Shown: piece after piece, positions 1 to 5,622 of the stretch
Layout: the number at the start of each line of letters is the position of its first letter
Position numbering within the stretch: position 1 is the stretch's first letter
The notes under the pieces: model-generated
The model's input: only the letters and a program-made list of their open reading frames with translations
Database searches by the model: none
What the model was told of the DNA's origin: nothing
Made by a program: the position numbers and the translations under genes
Origin: Archaeoglobus sp. JdFR-24
GTDB taxonomy: Archaea; Halobacteriota; Archaeoglobi; Archaeoglobales; Archaeoglobaceae
DNA: 5,622 nt
Reading direction: 5' to 3'
NCBI GenBank assembly: GCA_002011215.1
Contig: MTML01000121.1
Coordinates: forward strand, 1-5,622

Positions 1-1
1 A

Positions 2-226
2 TTCATCTATGGGTTTGAGATGGTGCTCGATGAAGGGAAGTTAAAGCCAAAATTCATCAAAGGTTATCATGCCTCTGGGCATGCTTCACCAGATGACTTG
101 AGGTGGATGGTTGAGGAAATTGATCCCGATATCATCATTCCGGTGCATACTGAGAATCCAGTGTGGTTTGCTGAGAACTTTGAGAATGTAGTGGTTCTGA
201 GAGACGGTGAAAGTTTTGAAATATGA
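2..226 (+). CDS. RNase J-like beta-CASP metallo-beta-lactamase nuclease, C-terminal fragment
   Basis: Only the last 74 codons are present; the frame is open from base 2 and ends at TGA 224-226, so the ATG at 20 is internal (it is preceded in frame by FIYGFE). Two motifs identify it. SGHAS carries a histidine at 80-82 and IPVHTE carries one at 146-148, exactly 22 residues apart. This is the spacing of beta-CASP motifs B and C (metal-ligand histidines) in RNase J and CPSF73. The segment is the RMMBL (RNA specificity) end of the metallo-beta-lactamase fold, and the protein stops about 27 residues after the second His. It therefore lacks the extra C-terminal dimerisation domain of bacterial RNase J, as archaeal versions do. 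Expected role: cytoplasmic zinc-dependent 5'-3' exoribonuclease/endonuclease in RNA decay. The active-site HxHxDH motif lies upstream of the window. The exact subfamily is less certain than the superfamily. Confidence 0.85.
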   Translation, partial: FIYGFEMVLDEGKLKPKFIKGYHASGHASPDDLRWMVEEIDPDIIIPVHTENPVWFAENFENVVVLRDGESFEI

Positions 227-282
227 CGCGAACGCTTTTGTTGATTAAAACTAAAAATGCAGAGTATTTGGGAATAGTTAGC

Positions 283-290
283 CATAAATA
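283..290 (+). promoter_or_regulatory. Candidate archaeal TATA box for the large gene
   Basis: CATAAATA lies about 52 bases ahead of the ATG. A start of transcription roughly 25 bases downstream, near 311, would leave a leader of about 30 nt containing the ribosome binding site, a normal archaeal arrangement. No clear purine-rich BRE precedes it (the sequence is TTAGC) and the whole gap is AT-rich, so the call rests on position more than on match quality. Confidence 0.35.
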
Positions 291-295
291 TTTTT
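291..295 (+). terminator. Weak T-tract, possible terminator of the upstream gene
   Basis: Five T residues about 65 bases after the stop of the RNase J-like gene. Archaeal RNA polymerase can stop at short U-tracts without a hairpin, and no stable stem precedes this one. It directly abuts the candidate TATA box, so it could equally be simple AT-rich promoter DNA. Confidence 0.2.
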
Positions 296-330
296 CAGGT
301 AAATTTTAGTAGATATTTCCAAATGACAAT

Positions 331-338
331 GGTGGTGA
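331..338 (+). promoter_or_regulatory. Shine-Dalgarno site of the large gene
   Basis: GGTGGTGA matches the archaeal/bacterial anti-SD complement GGAGGTGA at 7 of 8 bases and ends 3 nt before the ATG at 342, a rather short spacing. Its last three bases form an in-frame TGA stop, so translation of the large gene cannot begin upstream of 342. Two nearby ATGs, at 323 and 329, are in another frame. Confidence 0.65.
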
Positions 339-341
339 AGG

Positions 342-3300
342 ATGGTAAGCAGAATATCTAGCGACATCAAAAACCCCCAAGAAGCGATTGAACTTATCGA
401 TGCTGTTTACAAATCTTATCGACTTGATGATTTACAGCAATTAGCGCGTTGGAGAGGTGTAGCAAATGTTATAAAAGGATTCCTATACAAACCAGAGTTT
501 TTCATACGAGAGGTTATACAAAACGCTGATGATGCCAAATCAGAAGAGATAACGATAAGGGTTTCAGGATGTCATGTTGAAATACAGAATGATGGTGAAG
601 AATTTACCAAAAAACAGTTCGAGGCACTTTCTGCAATGGGTAAAAGCACAAAAAAGCTCGGAGAGTTTATAGGGAACTTTGGAATTGGTTTTAAGTCTGT
701 CTTTTATTATACTGACGAGGTTAAATTAGCGTCAGGTCATTTGAGGTGGAGGTATAAATCAGATACAATATGTGTACCATTCCCAGATTATGAAGGCATA
801 GATAATGTTGAATACATTGTTGGCACGAAGATATCCTTTAAATTAAGAGATGATAAGAAAGACATCTTTCTTGAGGAACTGAAGAACTTCCCGAAGGAAA
901 CAATATTATTCCTGCGTAATATCAAAAAAATTAGAATCATAATCGACGGTGAATGTGAAGAGATTAGCAAAGAGGATTTAGGAGGAAATAAGTGGAGAAT
1001 AATCGTAAGTAAGGATGGTTCAGAAGTAGAAAGATACTTTATACTAAAGAAGGATTATATAAAGTTTGATAAAGAACAGAGTGCTCGCTTTTTAAGGCAA
1101 AAACTAAGAGACAGATACGAGGAAGTTATCAAAGACTGTCCCGAGGAAGTTAAGTTATCCATTTCCGTAGCTATTCCTTTAAAAAACGAGTATGAAATTG
1201 ATGGTGATTACAATGGACTATTTTACACATTCCTACCAACTCAATCCAAAACTTATCTACCTTGCAACATTCATGCTGATTTTGTAATTGAGCAAGACAG
1301 GAGGTTTATAGACCAGACGAGCGAGTTTAACGAGCTAGTTGTTAAGAAGGCTTTGGAGCTAATAAAAGAGGTCATCGAATACTACAAAAACGCTAACTCC
1401 GATGATGAGAGGCTCCAAATATACAAGTGGCTCAGAAAAGCAGAATTTGACAAAGAAAAGGAGTCTTTGATTGCGTATTTGCACAGCGCGATAAGAGAAA
1501 TGTTTGAGAATGAAGACCTAATCCTGATCGATCATTCATTATACGATGATGTTGACAAAGTGTTTTTCAAAAGAGAAGAGGTGATAAACGCTGATGAATG
1601 GCTGTTTAACTATTTTGATAAGAAAGGAACCTACAAATACATACGCAGACATTACAAAAGATACCAAGCACATCCTGATGTCGTAAAGATACTAGAAGAG
1701 CACAACATAAAAATTAAAGAATTTACTTTTGAAGACATACTATGGAAATTAGAACATGATCGGTCTCTCCCGACCGAACCAGAAAAGTTGTTGCGATTTT
1801 ATCAAGCGATTAAAGACTATTGGATGAGTAAACCCAAGAATGACGAAGAAGTAAAGAAACTCATTAGCAATGCAAAGTTCTTATTGCTGGAAGAGAAAAC
1901 TTTCACATCCATTTCTCTATCTGAGGAAATTTACTATGTTAAATCCGAAATTCCCGAGAAGTACTTAAAGTACGCGGTTAAGTACGTCAACTTGCTGAAT
2001 AGAGAGTTAATAGAAAAAATAAAGCAAGTTGAAGACGCTGAGGAAATTTTCGAGTTTTTAGAGGAGATTGGAGTTAAAGAGCTAATTTTACAGAATATAC
2101 AGGATATCTTAGTTGAGGAGATAAACAAGAATCCTGAAAACTGGAGGAACTTGTTTGCTGAGCTTGTCAACATACACAAAGACAATCCAAGAAAGCTCGA
2201 TAAACTGAGACTTCCTTGTTATAGGCTGGCTACTCCGAACAAGGTTGAATGGTATAAACCCAACGAAATTTACTTCTCAAAGGCGTTCAAGAAAATCCTA
2301 GGTGGTTACGATTTAGAGGTGATTTTAAGGTTCTCTGAGGACGCCAAATTTGTTGTATCTGATTTCTTAAAGGGAGATTTCCTTGAGTTAATCGAAGGAG
2401 ATAGCATTGAAGACAAAAAGGAAGTAATATTTCGCTTACTTGAGAAGCAGGGAGTAAAACAAAGGTTGGATGTCAAAGATGAGGATAACATAGTAAAGCT
2501 ACCCAAATCTCGGAGCGGTAATCCTGTTGAAAAAGCAAAGGAGGAACTCAAAGAATTTATTGAAGAAAACAACATCGACTTTAGCGTTGAGTTCTTTGTT
2601 GGAGTGCCTTTGCAACCTTATAATAGTTATTACTATCCCAGTAAAATCCATGGTTATGTGTTCGGAATAATCGACAAGGGAATGGAGTACCAAGACAAAA
2701 TAATTGAAGAGTTCAGGAGAGGGGACAGAGATTATGTAGTCAATTTTAGCAATATGATTCTGAGAAACTGGCAAGATTATAAGCAATTCCTAAAATTAAC
2801 ATTGCTCTATTCTTACAGGATAAGTGCATACAACGAGGGCAAAGAACAATTTGGATTGAGCAAATTTGGGAAAATGCTCAAAGAAGAGTGTTGGCTGATA
2901 GATGCTAATGGTTATCCCCGCTCTCCTCTTGAACTTTTTGTTAACACTGAAGATAATCGAAAGTTAGGTTTGCCAGTCGTCAATCAGAACATACCTCTAC
3001 CACCGGATTTAATAGAGTTCTTGGAGCTCAATAGATCCCCAGACATCGAGTACTTACTCAAAAGGCTGGAAGTGGCAATAAATCGTGAAGATAGAAAAGA
3101 GACAGAAGATTTACTTTGGAAGATATACTTAGAAGTGAGTAAAGACGAAGAATCAAAAAACAAAGTAAAAGAGAAGCTAAGAAAGATACTGATCTGGAAA
3201 GATGCAGAAATCGAACTCGTACCAATCGAGAGGGTCTGCTGGATATCACAGATAAGGGAGGACGGATTTGGCAAAAAGCAACAGCAGAAGACAATACTAA

Positions 3301-5273
3301 AAATGATCACTCCACTTAAGGACTACTATGGTGAAGAATTTAGAAAATTCTTTGTTGATGTTCTTGGAATTCCAGAAATTATCCCTCCAAGCATTTTCTT
3401 CGACTATTATACTAAGCTATTAGAGAAGACAGAACCGCTAAGTGATGCCGAAGTTGCATTTGTCTTAAACGTATATATAAACGCTGACAGCTATGGAATT
3501 CGGGATGAGATTTTAAATACAGATAAGCTGTTAAACCTGAATCGACGGTTCGTGTCAAAATTCGATATTAAGTACTACTGCTTAAATGAGGATATAGCCG
3601 TCAATTTACTGCCAGAAATAAAGGAGAAGACGCTTATAACTCCAAGGAGGATAAAGGACAGAAATATCAAGGGTACAGTTTATGAGGTCTTATTCGAAGA
3701 ACTTACGGATATTGAAGAAATATGCACATATAAGTGTATACCGGTAGAGGAAAAAGATTACGACATAGACTTCGGGAAGAAATCTCTGGTTTTTGCCATC
3801 TGGAACTATAGAAGCAAGCTAGAGATTGATGTCGATAAAATAAAGGAAATCTGTTCAAGAATCCTTGGAATAAAGGTCAAAAAGGCGAAGAAAATTAAAA
3901 CGGTGTATGAAGTTGAGGGAGCGAGGATAACCAAAGAGGTCGAGAAAAACACTGCCTACGATGAATCCAGAAACACGATATATATCATAGATGAAAAAGC
4001 GCAGAAAAAATACTCCGCGTTAATCCAAATAAGAGATGCTTTGTCCAAGTACTTATCCACATTCAAGGGTATCGACGAGGTGTTTAGTAACTGTTTCGAT
4101 AGACCAACCGAATACGTTGAGGAGTTTCTGCTCAGTAAAGGAATTGAAAAGGTTGAGCCTCTTTTTGAATTAGAAGAAGTGGTCTCTGCAGCACCTACCG
4201 AAAAATTAACTGAAGAAATATCAATCAGCAAGCAAATCAGCGAAACATCTACAGAAATGGTTGAAGCACAAACACCTTCTGAATTGGCTGAAGATGTGTC
4301 AAAGTCACAGATCGGCGATACAAAAGTGATTTACGACACAGAAGAATTGTCCGAACACGTTGTAGAGCAAAATCTCGAAGTTGCATCGCAAGTAGGAGAG
4401 GTAAAAGAGAGACAAAGAAAAACAGTTGAGGAATCAAAGCCTTATGAAAAAGAAAAAGAAGACATCTTAATCCAGGAAAGTGGCTACGAGCAGAAAACTA
4501 CCGAAATTGCCGAATCATCAGAGCAAAAAAGTGAGCCCATTGGGTCAACAGCTAAAGATGTTGCGGAAGCTATAGAATCTGATGAAACTGTTAAACTTGA
4601 CACGCTTCAGAAAGTTGAAAAAAAGTCACGTGAAGAGTGGGAAGCAGAATGTGAGTCGAGTGAAGTAGATGTTAATATAATACCAGTAACATGTATAAAG
4701 CCAACTGGAGAATTTGCTGAAAGTTCAGAAGATTATGTAAAATTTGTAGAATTCTTACCTACTAAGCTTGAAAGTAGAGATGTTACAGAACAGTCATCAA
4801 GTAAAAGACACACTTTGAGTGAAGAAGACAAGAAACGAGTTGGCCGTTGGGGTGAAGAATTTGTATTTCTTTACCTTAAGAACGATCTGCTGAAAAATTA
4901 CGAAGACGCAGAAGTTGAAGAGCTTGACGATGGAGGAAAAGTTGTATTAAAGTATCATGGACGGATTTTGGCAGAAGTTCACTGGTTAAATCATAAAGAA
5001 GATGCAATGAAAGAATACGATATCAAAGTGGTGAGAGAGGGTAAAGAAAAATACATTGAGGTTAAATCGACAGCTAAAGATAGTAAAGACTTCTTTGAAA
5101 TTTCTCTAAATCAATGGAAGTTTGCTGCGAGCCATGGTAGTAAGTATTACATCTACAGAGTCTACAATGTTGGCACAAAAGAGCCTAAGGTAGTCATTCT
5201 CGAAAATCCACACGAGTTGTGGAAGCAAGGAATATTGAAAATTAGAGCCAATTCAATACAGATATACATTTGA
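342..5273 (+). CDS. Giant sacsin/NO VEIN-type GHKL ATPase with C-terminal NOV_C (DUF3883) nuclease domain
   Basis: 1643 aa (roughly 190 kDa), intact, with no signal peptide or membrane segment, so cytoplasmic. Start fixed by the SD and an in-frame TGA just upstream. Domains in order: (a) residues about 25-200, Bergerat-fold ATPase with N-box E57/N61/D64 (FIREVIQNADDA), G1 NDG 83-85, STK 102-104, G2 GNFGIGFKS 111-119 and a GT at 161-162; (b) about 270-340, Hsp90-type middle segment with FYTFLPT 294-300 and HADFVIEQDRR 311-321; (c) about 447-1090, helical scaffold with degenerate repeats; (d) about 1145-1270, conserved-looking alpha/beta segment before the linker; (e) 1275-1489, charged linker; (f) 1490-1643, NOV_C with GEE 1504-1506, VHWLN 1546-1550, YD 1559-1560 and EVKST 1573-1577. 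Family knowledge: SACS/Nov GHKL ATPases bind and hydrolyse ATP, and NOV_C is a PD-(D/E)XK-like nuclease domain. Inferred role: ATP-gated nuclease in defence or nucleic-acid surveillance. Substrate unknown. It probably stands alone as a transcription unit. Confidence 0.9.
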   Translation: MVSRISSDIKNPQEAIELIDAVYKSYRLDDLQQLARWRGVANVIKGFLYKPEFFIREVIQNADDAKSEEITIRVSGCHVEIQNDGEEFTKKQFEALSAMGKSTKKLGEFIGNFGIGFKSVFYYTDEVKLASGHLRWRYKSDTICVPFPDYEGIDNVEYIVGTKISFKLRDDKKDIFLEELKNFPKETILFLRNIKKIRIIIDGECEEISKEDLGGNKWRIIVSKDGSEVERYFILKKDYIKFDKEQSARFLRQKLRDRYEEVIKDCPEEVKLSISVAIPLKNEYEIDGDYNGLFYTFLPTQSKTYLPCNIHADFVIEQDRRFIDQTSEFNELVVKKALELIKEVIEYYKNANSDDERLQIYKWLRKAEFDKEKESLIAYLHSAIREMFENEDLILIDHSLYDDVDKVFFKREEVINADEWLFNYFDKKGTYKYIRRHYKRYQAHPDVVKILEEHNIKIKEFTFEDILWKLEHDRSLPTEPEKLLRFYQAIKDYWMSKPKNDEEVKKLISNAKFLLLEEKTFTSISLSEEIYYVKSEIPEKYLKYAVKYVNLLNRELIEKIKQVEDAEEIFEFLEEIGVKELILQNIQDILVEEINKNPENWRNLFAELVNIHKDNPRKLDKLRLPCYRLATPNKVEWYKPNEIYFSKAFKKILGGYDLEVILRFSEDAKFVVSDFLKGDFLELIEGDSIEDKKEVIFRLLEKQGVKQRLDVKDEDNIVKLPKSRSGNPVEKAKEELKEFIEENNIDFSVEFFVGVPLQPYNSYYYPSKIHGYVFGIIDKGMEYQDKIIEEFRRGDRDYVVNFSNMILRNWQDYKQFLKLTLLYSYRISAYNEGKEQFGLSKFGKMLKEECWLIDANGYPRSPLELFVNTEDNRKLGLPVVNQNIPLPPDLIEFLELNRSPDIEYLLKRLEVAINREDRKETEDLLWKIYLEVSKDEESKNKVKEKLRKILIWKDAEIELVPIERVCWISQIREDGFGKKQQQKTILKMITPLKDYYGEEFRKFFVDVLGIPEIIPPSIFFDYYTKLLEKTEPLSDAEVAFVLNVYINADSYGIRDEILNTDKLLNLNRRFVSKFDIKYYCLNEDIAVNLLPEIKEKTLITPRRIKDRNIKGTVYEVLFEELTDIEEICTYKCIPVEEKDYDIDFGKKSLVFAIWNYRSKLEIDVDKIKEICSRILGIKVKKAKKIKTVYEVEGARITKEVEKNTAYDESRNTIYIIDEKAQKKYSALIQIRDALSKYLSTFKGIDEVFSNCFDRPTEYVEEFLLSKGIEKVEPLFELEEVVSAAPTEKLTEEISISKQISETSTEMVEAQTPSELAEDVSKSQIGDTKVIYDTEELSEHVVEQNLEVASQVGEVKERQRKTVEESKPYEKEKEDILIQESGYEQKTTEIAESSEQKSEPIGSTAKDVAEAIESDETVKLDTLQKVEKKSREEWEAECESSEVDVNIIPVTCIKPTGEFAESSEDYVKFVEFLPTKLESRDVTEQSSSKRHTLSEEDKKRVGRWGEEFVFLYLKNDLLKNYEDAEVEELDDGGKVVLKYHGRILAEVHWLNHKEDAMKEYDIKVVREGKEKYIEVKSTAKDSKDFFEISLNQWKFAASHGSKYYIYRVYNVGTKEPKVVILENPHELWKQGILKIRANSIQIYI
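414..941 (+). other. SACS/Nov-type GHKL (Hsp90-like) ATPase domain, residues about 25-200
   Basis: Every element of the ATP site is readable. The N-box helix holds the presumed general base E57 and the Mg-coordinating N61, followed by D63-D64-A65. IQNDGEEF (81-88) is the sacsin/Nov form of the G1 box, with DG retained but without the DxGxG spacing of classical Hsp90. AMGKSTK (98-104) and IGNFGIGFKSVF (110-121) form the lid and G2 box. YIVGTKISF (158-166) supplies the last beta strand with its GT pair. No catalytic residue is missing, so an active ATPase is expected. Family resemblance is to NO VEIN-like and bacterial sacsin-like proteins more than to HtpG or MutL. Confidence 0.88.
1680..3611 (+). 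repeat. Degenerate protein repeats in the central scaffold, residues about 447-1090
   Basis: Units appear to share a plan: a short helix ending LExxGVK, then about 35 helical residues, then a beta segment rich in W/Y and proline. LEEHNIK 451-457 leads to LSEEIYYV 526-533; IFEFLEEIGVK 569-579 leads to YKPNEIYF 638-645; a third helix, IFRLLEKQGVK 696-706, may pair with LKEECWLI 846-853 across a long insert. Near 893, FLEL leads to PIERVCWI 961-968, and FFVDVLGIP 1003-1011 begins another. Two of the 11-residue helices are identical at 7 positions (I, F, L, E, G, V, K). The first three sit 122 and 127 residues apart. The repeats are seen by eye only and are not repeats at the DNA level. Confidence 0.45.
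4164..4808 (+). other. E/S/T/V-rich low-complexity linker, residues about 1275-1489
   Basis: About 215 residues dominated by Glu, Ser, Thr, Val and Lys with few aromatics, predicted disordered or weakly coiled. It joins the repeat scaffold to the nuclease domain and probably acts as a flexible tether. Within it, W1433-E-A-E-C1437 followed by the hydrophobic stretch VNIIPVTCI (1443-1451) and later FVEFLP (1471-1476) is less degenerate and may be a short folded or docking motif ahead of NOV_C. Reading frame and codon use continue without a break, so this is not a frameshifted stretch. Confidence 0.7.
4809..5270 (+). other. NOV_C (DUF3883) PD-(D/E)XK-type nuclease domain, residues 1490-1643
   Basis: Order and spacing fit the NO VEIN C-terminal family. 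A first helix has RWGEEFV (R1502 to V1508), where E1505 is the likely motif I residue. Then come VHWLN (1546-1550), YDIKV with D1560, and YIEVKST with E1573 and K1575, giving the D-(12)-ExK core of the PD-(D/E)XK fold. ISLNQW follows, with Q1591 in the helix where the family usually has a polar E/Q, and then YYIYRVYNV. All presumed metal-binding and catalytic residues are present, so nuclease activity is expected, although many DUF3883 proteins have not been tested biochemically. Confidence 0.8.
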
Positions 5274-5354
5274 TTTAAAGTTGAAATTTGAGATTGGGTA
5301 AGAACAATATAGAAAGACAAAACGGTAAATGAATTTTAAAGCGATTAAGAAAGA

Positions 5355-5359
5355 TTTTT
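5355..5359 (+). terminator. T-tract, possible terminator of the large gene
   Basis: Five consecutive T residues about 82 bases after the TGA of the large gene, without a preceding stable stem. This would suit U-tract termination in archaea, but such runs are common in AT-rich gaps. Confidence 0.2.
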
Positions 5360-5370
5360 ACGAAATAAAG

Positions 5371-5379
5371 AATATATAT
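5371..5379 (+). promoter_or_regulatory. Promoter-like TATA element without an obvious gene
   Basis: AATATATAT is preceded by CGAAATAAAG, which resembles an A-rich BRE next to a TATA box. Transcription would start near 5400 and run rightwards through DNA with no plus-strand reading frame of note, towards the 3' end of the minus-strand gene. It may be a chance AT-rich match. Confidence 0.2.
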
Positions 5380-5525
5380 CGGATAGTATACTTACAATAG
5401 AGAACTGAAGCCCAAAAAATGTGTAGTTAAACAATAGGTGCTCATTTATGGTAAAATAAAATGTGACTTCAAAGCTTGGGAAGAATGAGAAAATCGATTT
5501 ACACTGTGAACTATCCAGTAGTTTC

Positions 5526-5530
5526 AAAAA
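5526..5530 (-). terminator. T-tract on the minus strand, possible terminator of the convergent gene
   Basis: A5 on the plus strand reads as TTTTT on the minus strand, about 31 bases past the minus-strand stop codon. A second, longer T6 lies at 5414-5419. Both suit archaeal U-tract termination and support the idea that a gene ends here, but neither is conclusive. Confidence 0.25.
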
Positions 5531-5561
5531 TAGATTAACGAAAGCGATTGATCTGTATTGA

Positions 5562-5622
5562 TTACATACTCAGTATTTCCCTTATCATTCTCTCTTCAAC
5601 TGGCTTGAAATCTAAATACTCC
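5562..5622 (-). CDS. Partial convergent CDS, C-terminal tail, unrecognised
   Basis: Reading the minus strand inward from the window edge gives EYLDFKPVEERMIREILSM and then TAA (5562-5564). Only 19 codons are visible. They look like real protein: an amphipathic charged helix with K/E/I-rich composition and AGA/AGG and ATA codons, like the large gene. The other minus-strand frame checked hits a stop after eight codons. The start and most of the gene are off the right edge, so no function can be given. It would be convergent with the large gene, with 288 bases between stops, and so not in its operon. Confidence 0.5.
   Translation of the reverse strand, partial: EYLDFKPVEERMIREILSM

Larger units (their letters stand above)
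5274..5561. other. Intergenic gap between convergent genes, no convincing gene
   Basis: 288 bases, strongly AT-rich. Contents seen: T5 at 5355-5359 (possible stop signal for the large gene), a promoter-like AATATATAT at 5371-5379, an 8-base palindrome AGTATACT at 5385-5392, a six-base-pair hairpin with one G-T pair (5508-5513 with 5519-5524), and short A-runs. The only readable frames are a 23-codon plus-strand one and an F/S-rich minus-strand one without an ATG start. No tRNA, C/D-box RNA, CRISPR repeat or insertion-sequence end was recognised. Confidence 0.6.

Noticed and set aside
67..285. Minus-strand open frame overlapping the RNase J-like gene.
   Set aside because: It is antisense to a clearly recognisable protein tail, with S/T-rich shadow composition. 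The other minus-strand frames under the large gene were rejected for the same reason.
227..341. Possible operon of the RNase J-like gene with the large gene.
   Set aside because: A 115-nt gap with its own TATA-like box, together with the unrelated nature of the two products, makes separate transcription more likely, although read-through cannot be excluded.
624..647. Residues 95-102 (ALSAMGKS) fit the generic P-loop pattern [AG]x4GK[ST].
   Set aside because: It lies inside the GHKL lid region between the G1 and G2 boxes, where GKSTK-type sequence is normal for SACS/Nov ATPases. There is no Walker B or P-loop fold context, so it is a chance match.
5329..5400. Plus-strand 23-codon frame (MNFKAIKKDFYEIKN...) after the large gene.
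   Set aside because: It is very short, has only a weak GGTA upstream, and cannot be told from chance in AT-rich DNA. A conserved small peptide would need comparative data.
5508..5524. Hairpin GAACTA / TAGTTT with a 5-base loop.
   Set aside because: It is only six pairs including one G-T. The neighbouring A5 gives no U-tract on the plus strand, and on the minus strand the T-tract comes before the stem, so it is not an intrinsic terminator.
5345..5527. Minus-strand open frame of 60 codons in the 3' gap.
   Set aside because: It begins at TTG with no ribosome binding site, is F/S-rich as expected from AT-rich non-coding DNA, and shows no recognisable motif.
5338..5549. Short direct repeat AAAGCGATT at about 5338 and 5541.
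   Set aside because: Nine bases only, and similar AAGCGATT strings occur inside the large gene (for example near 381). It is not an attachment site or CRISPR repeat.

Overview
The window looks archaeal. The evidence is the upstream protein tail, which resembles an archaeal RNase J-type beta-CASP nuclease, a TATA-like box placed ahead of a GGTGGTGA Shine-Dalgarno, frequent AGA/AGG arginine and ATA isoleucine codons, and K/E/I-rich proteins of the kind common in thermophiles. A euryarchaeote is plausible, but the species cannot be fixed from this sequence.

Layout. (1) Positions 2-226, plus strand: 3' end of a metallo-beta-lactamase/beta-CASP nuclease, with both C-terminal metal-ligand histidine motifs visible. 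(2) Positions 227-341: a 115-nt gap holding a TATA-like box and a ribosome binding site, so the next gene probably has its own promoter. (3) Positions 342-5273, plus strand: one very large intact gene (1643 aa) filling 88% of the window. It has an N-terminal sacsin/NO VEIN-type GHKL (Hsp90-like) ATPase, a long helical middle region with degenerate repeats, an E/S/T-rich linker, and a C-terminal NOV_C (DUF3883) PD-(D/E)XK-type nuclease domain. (4) Positions 5274-5561: an AT-rich gap with no convincing gene. (5) Positions 5562-5622, minus strand: probable C-terminal tail of a convergent gene that runs out of the window.

How the parts may work together. The large protein couples an ATP-driven conformational switch to a probable DNA/RNA-cleaving domain through a long repeat scaffold, the layout of a sensor-effector machine. 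GHKL ATPases and DUF3883 domains both recur in restriction and anti-phage contexts, and plant NO VEIN carries a similar pair of domains, so a single-gene defence or nucleic-acid surveillance role is the best hypothesis. It remains inference: no methyltransferase, helicase, toxin/antitoxin, CRISPR or mobile-element gene is visible here. The RNase J-like neighbour is probably housekeeping and not part of the same system.
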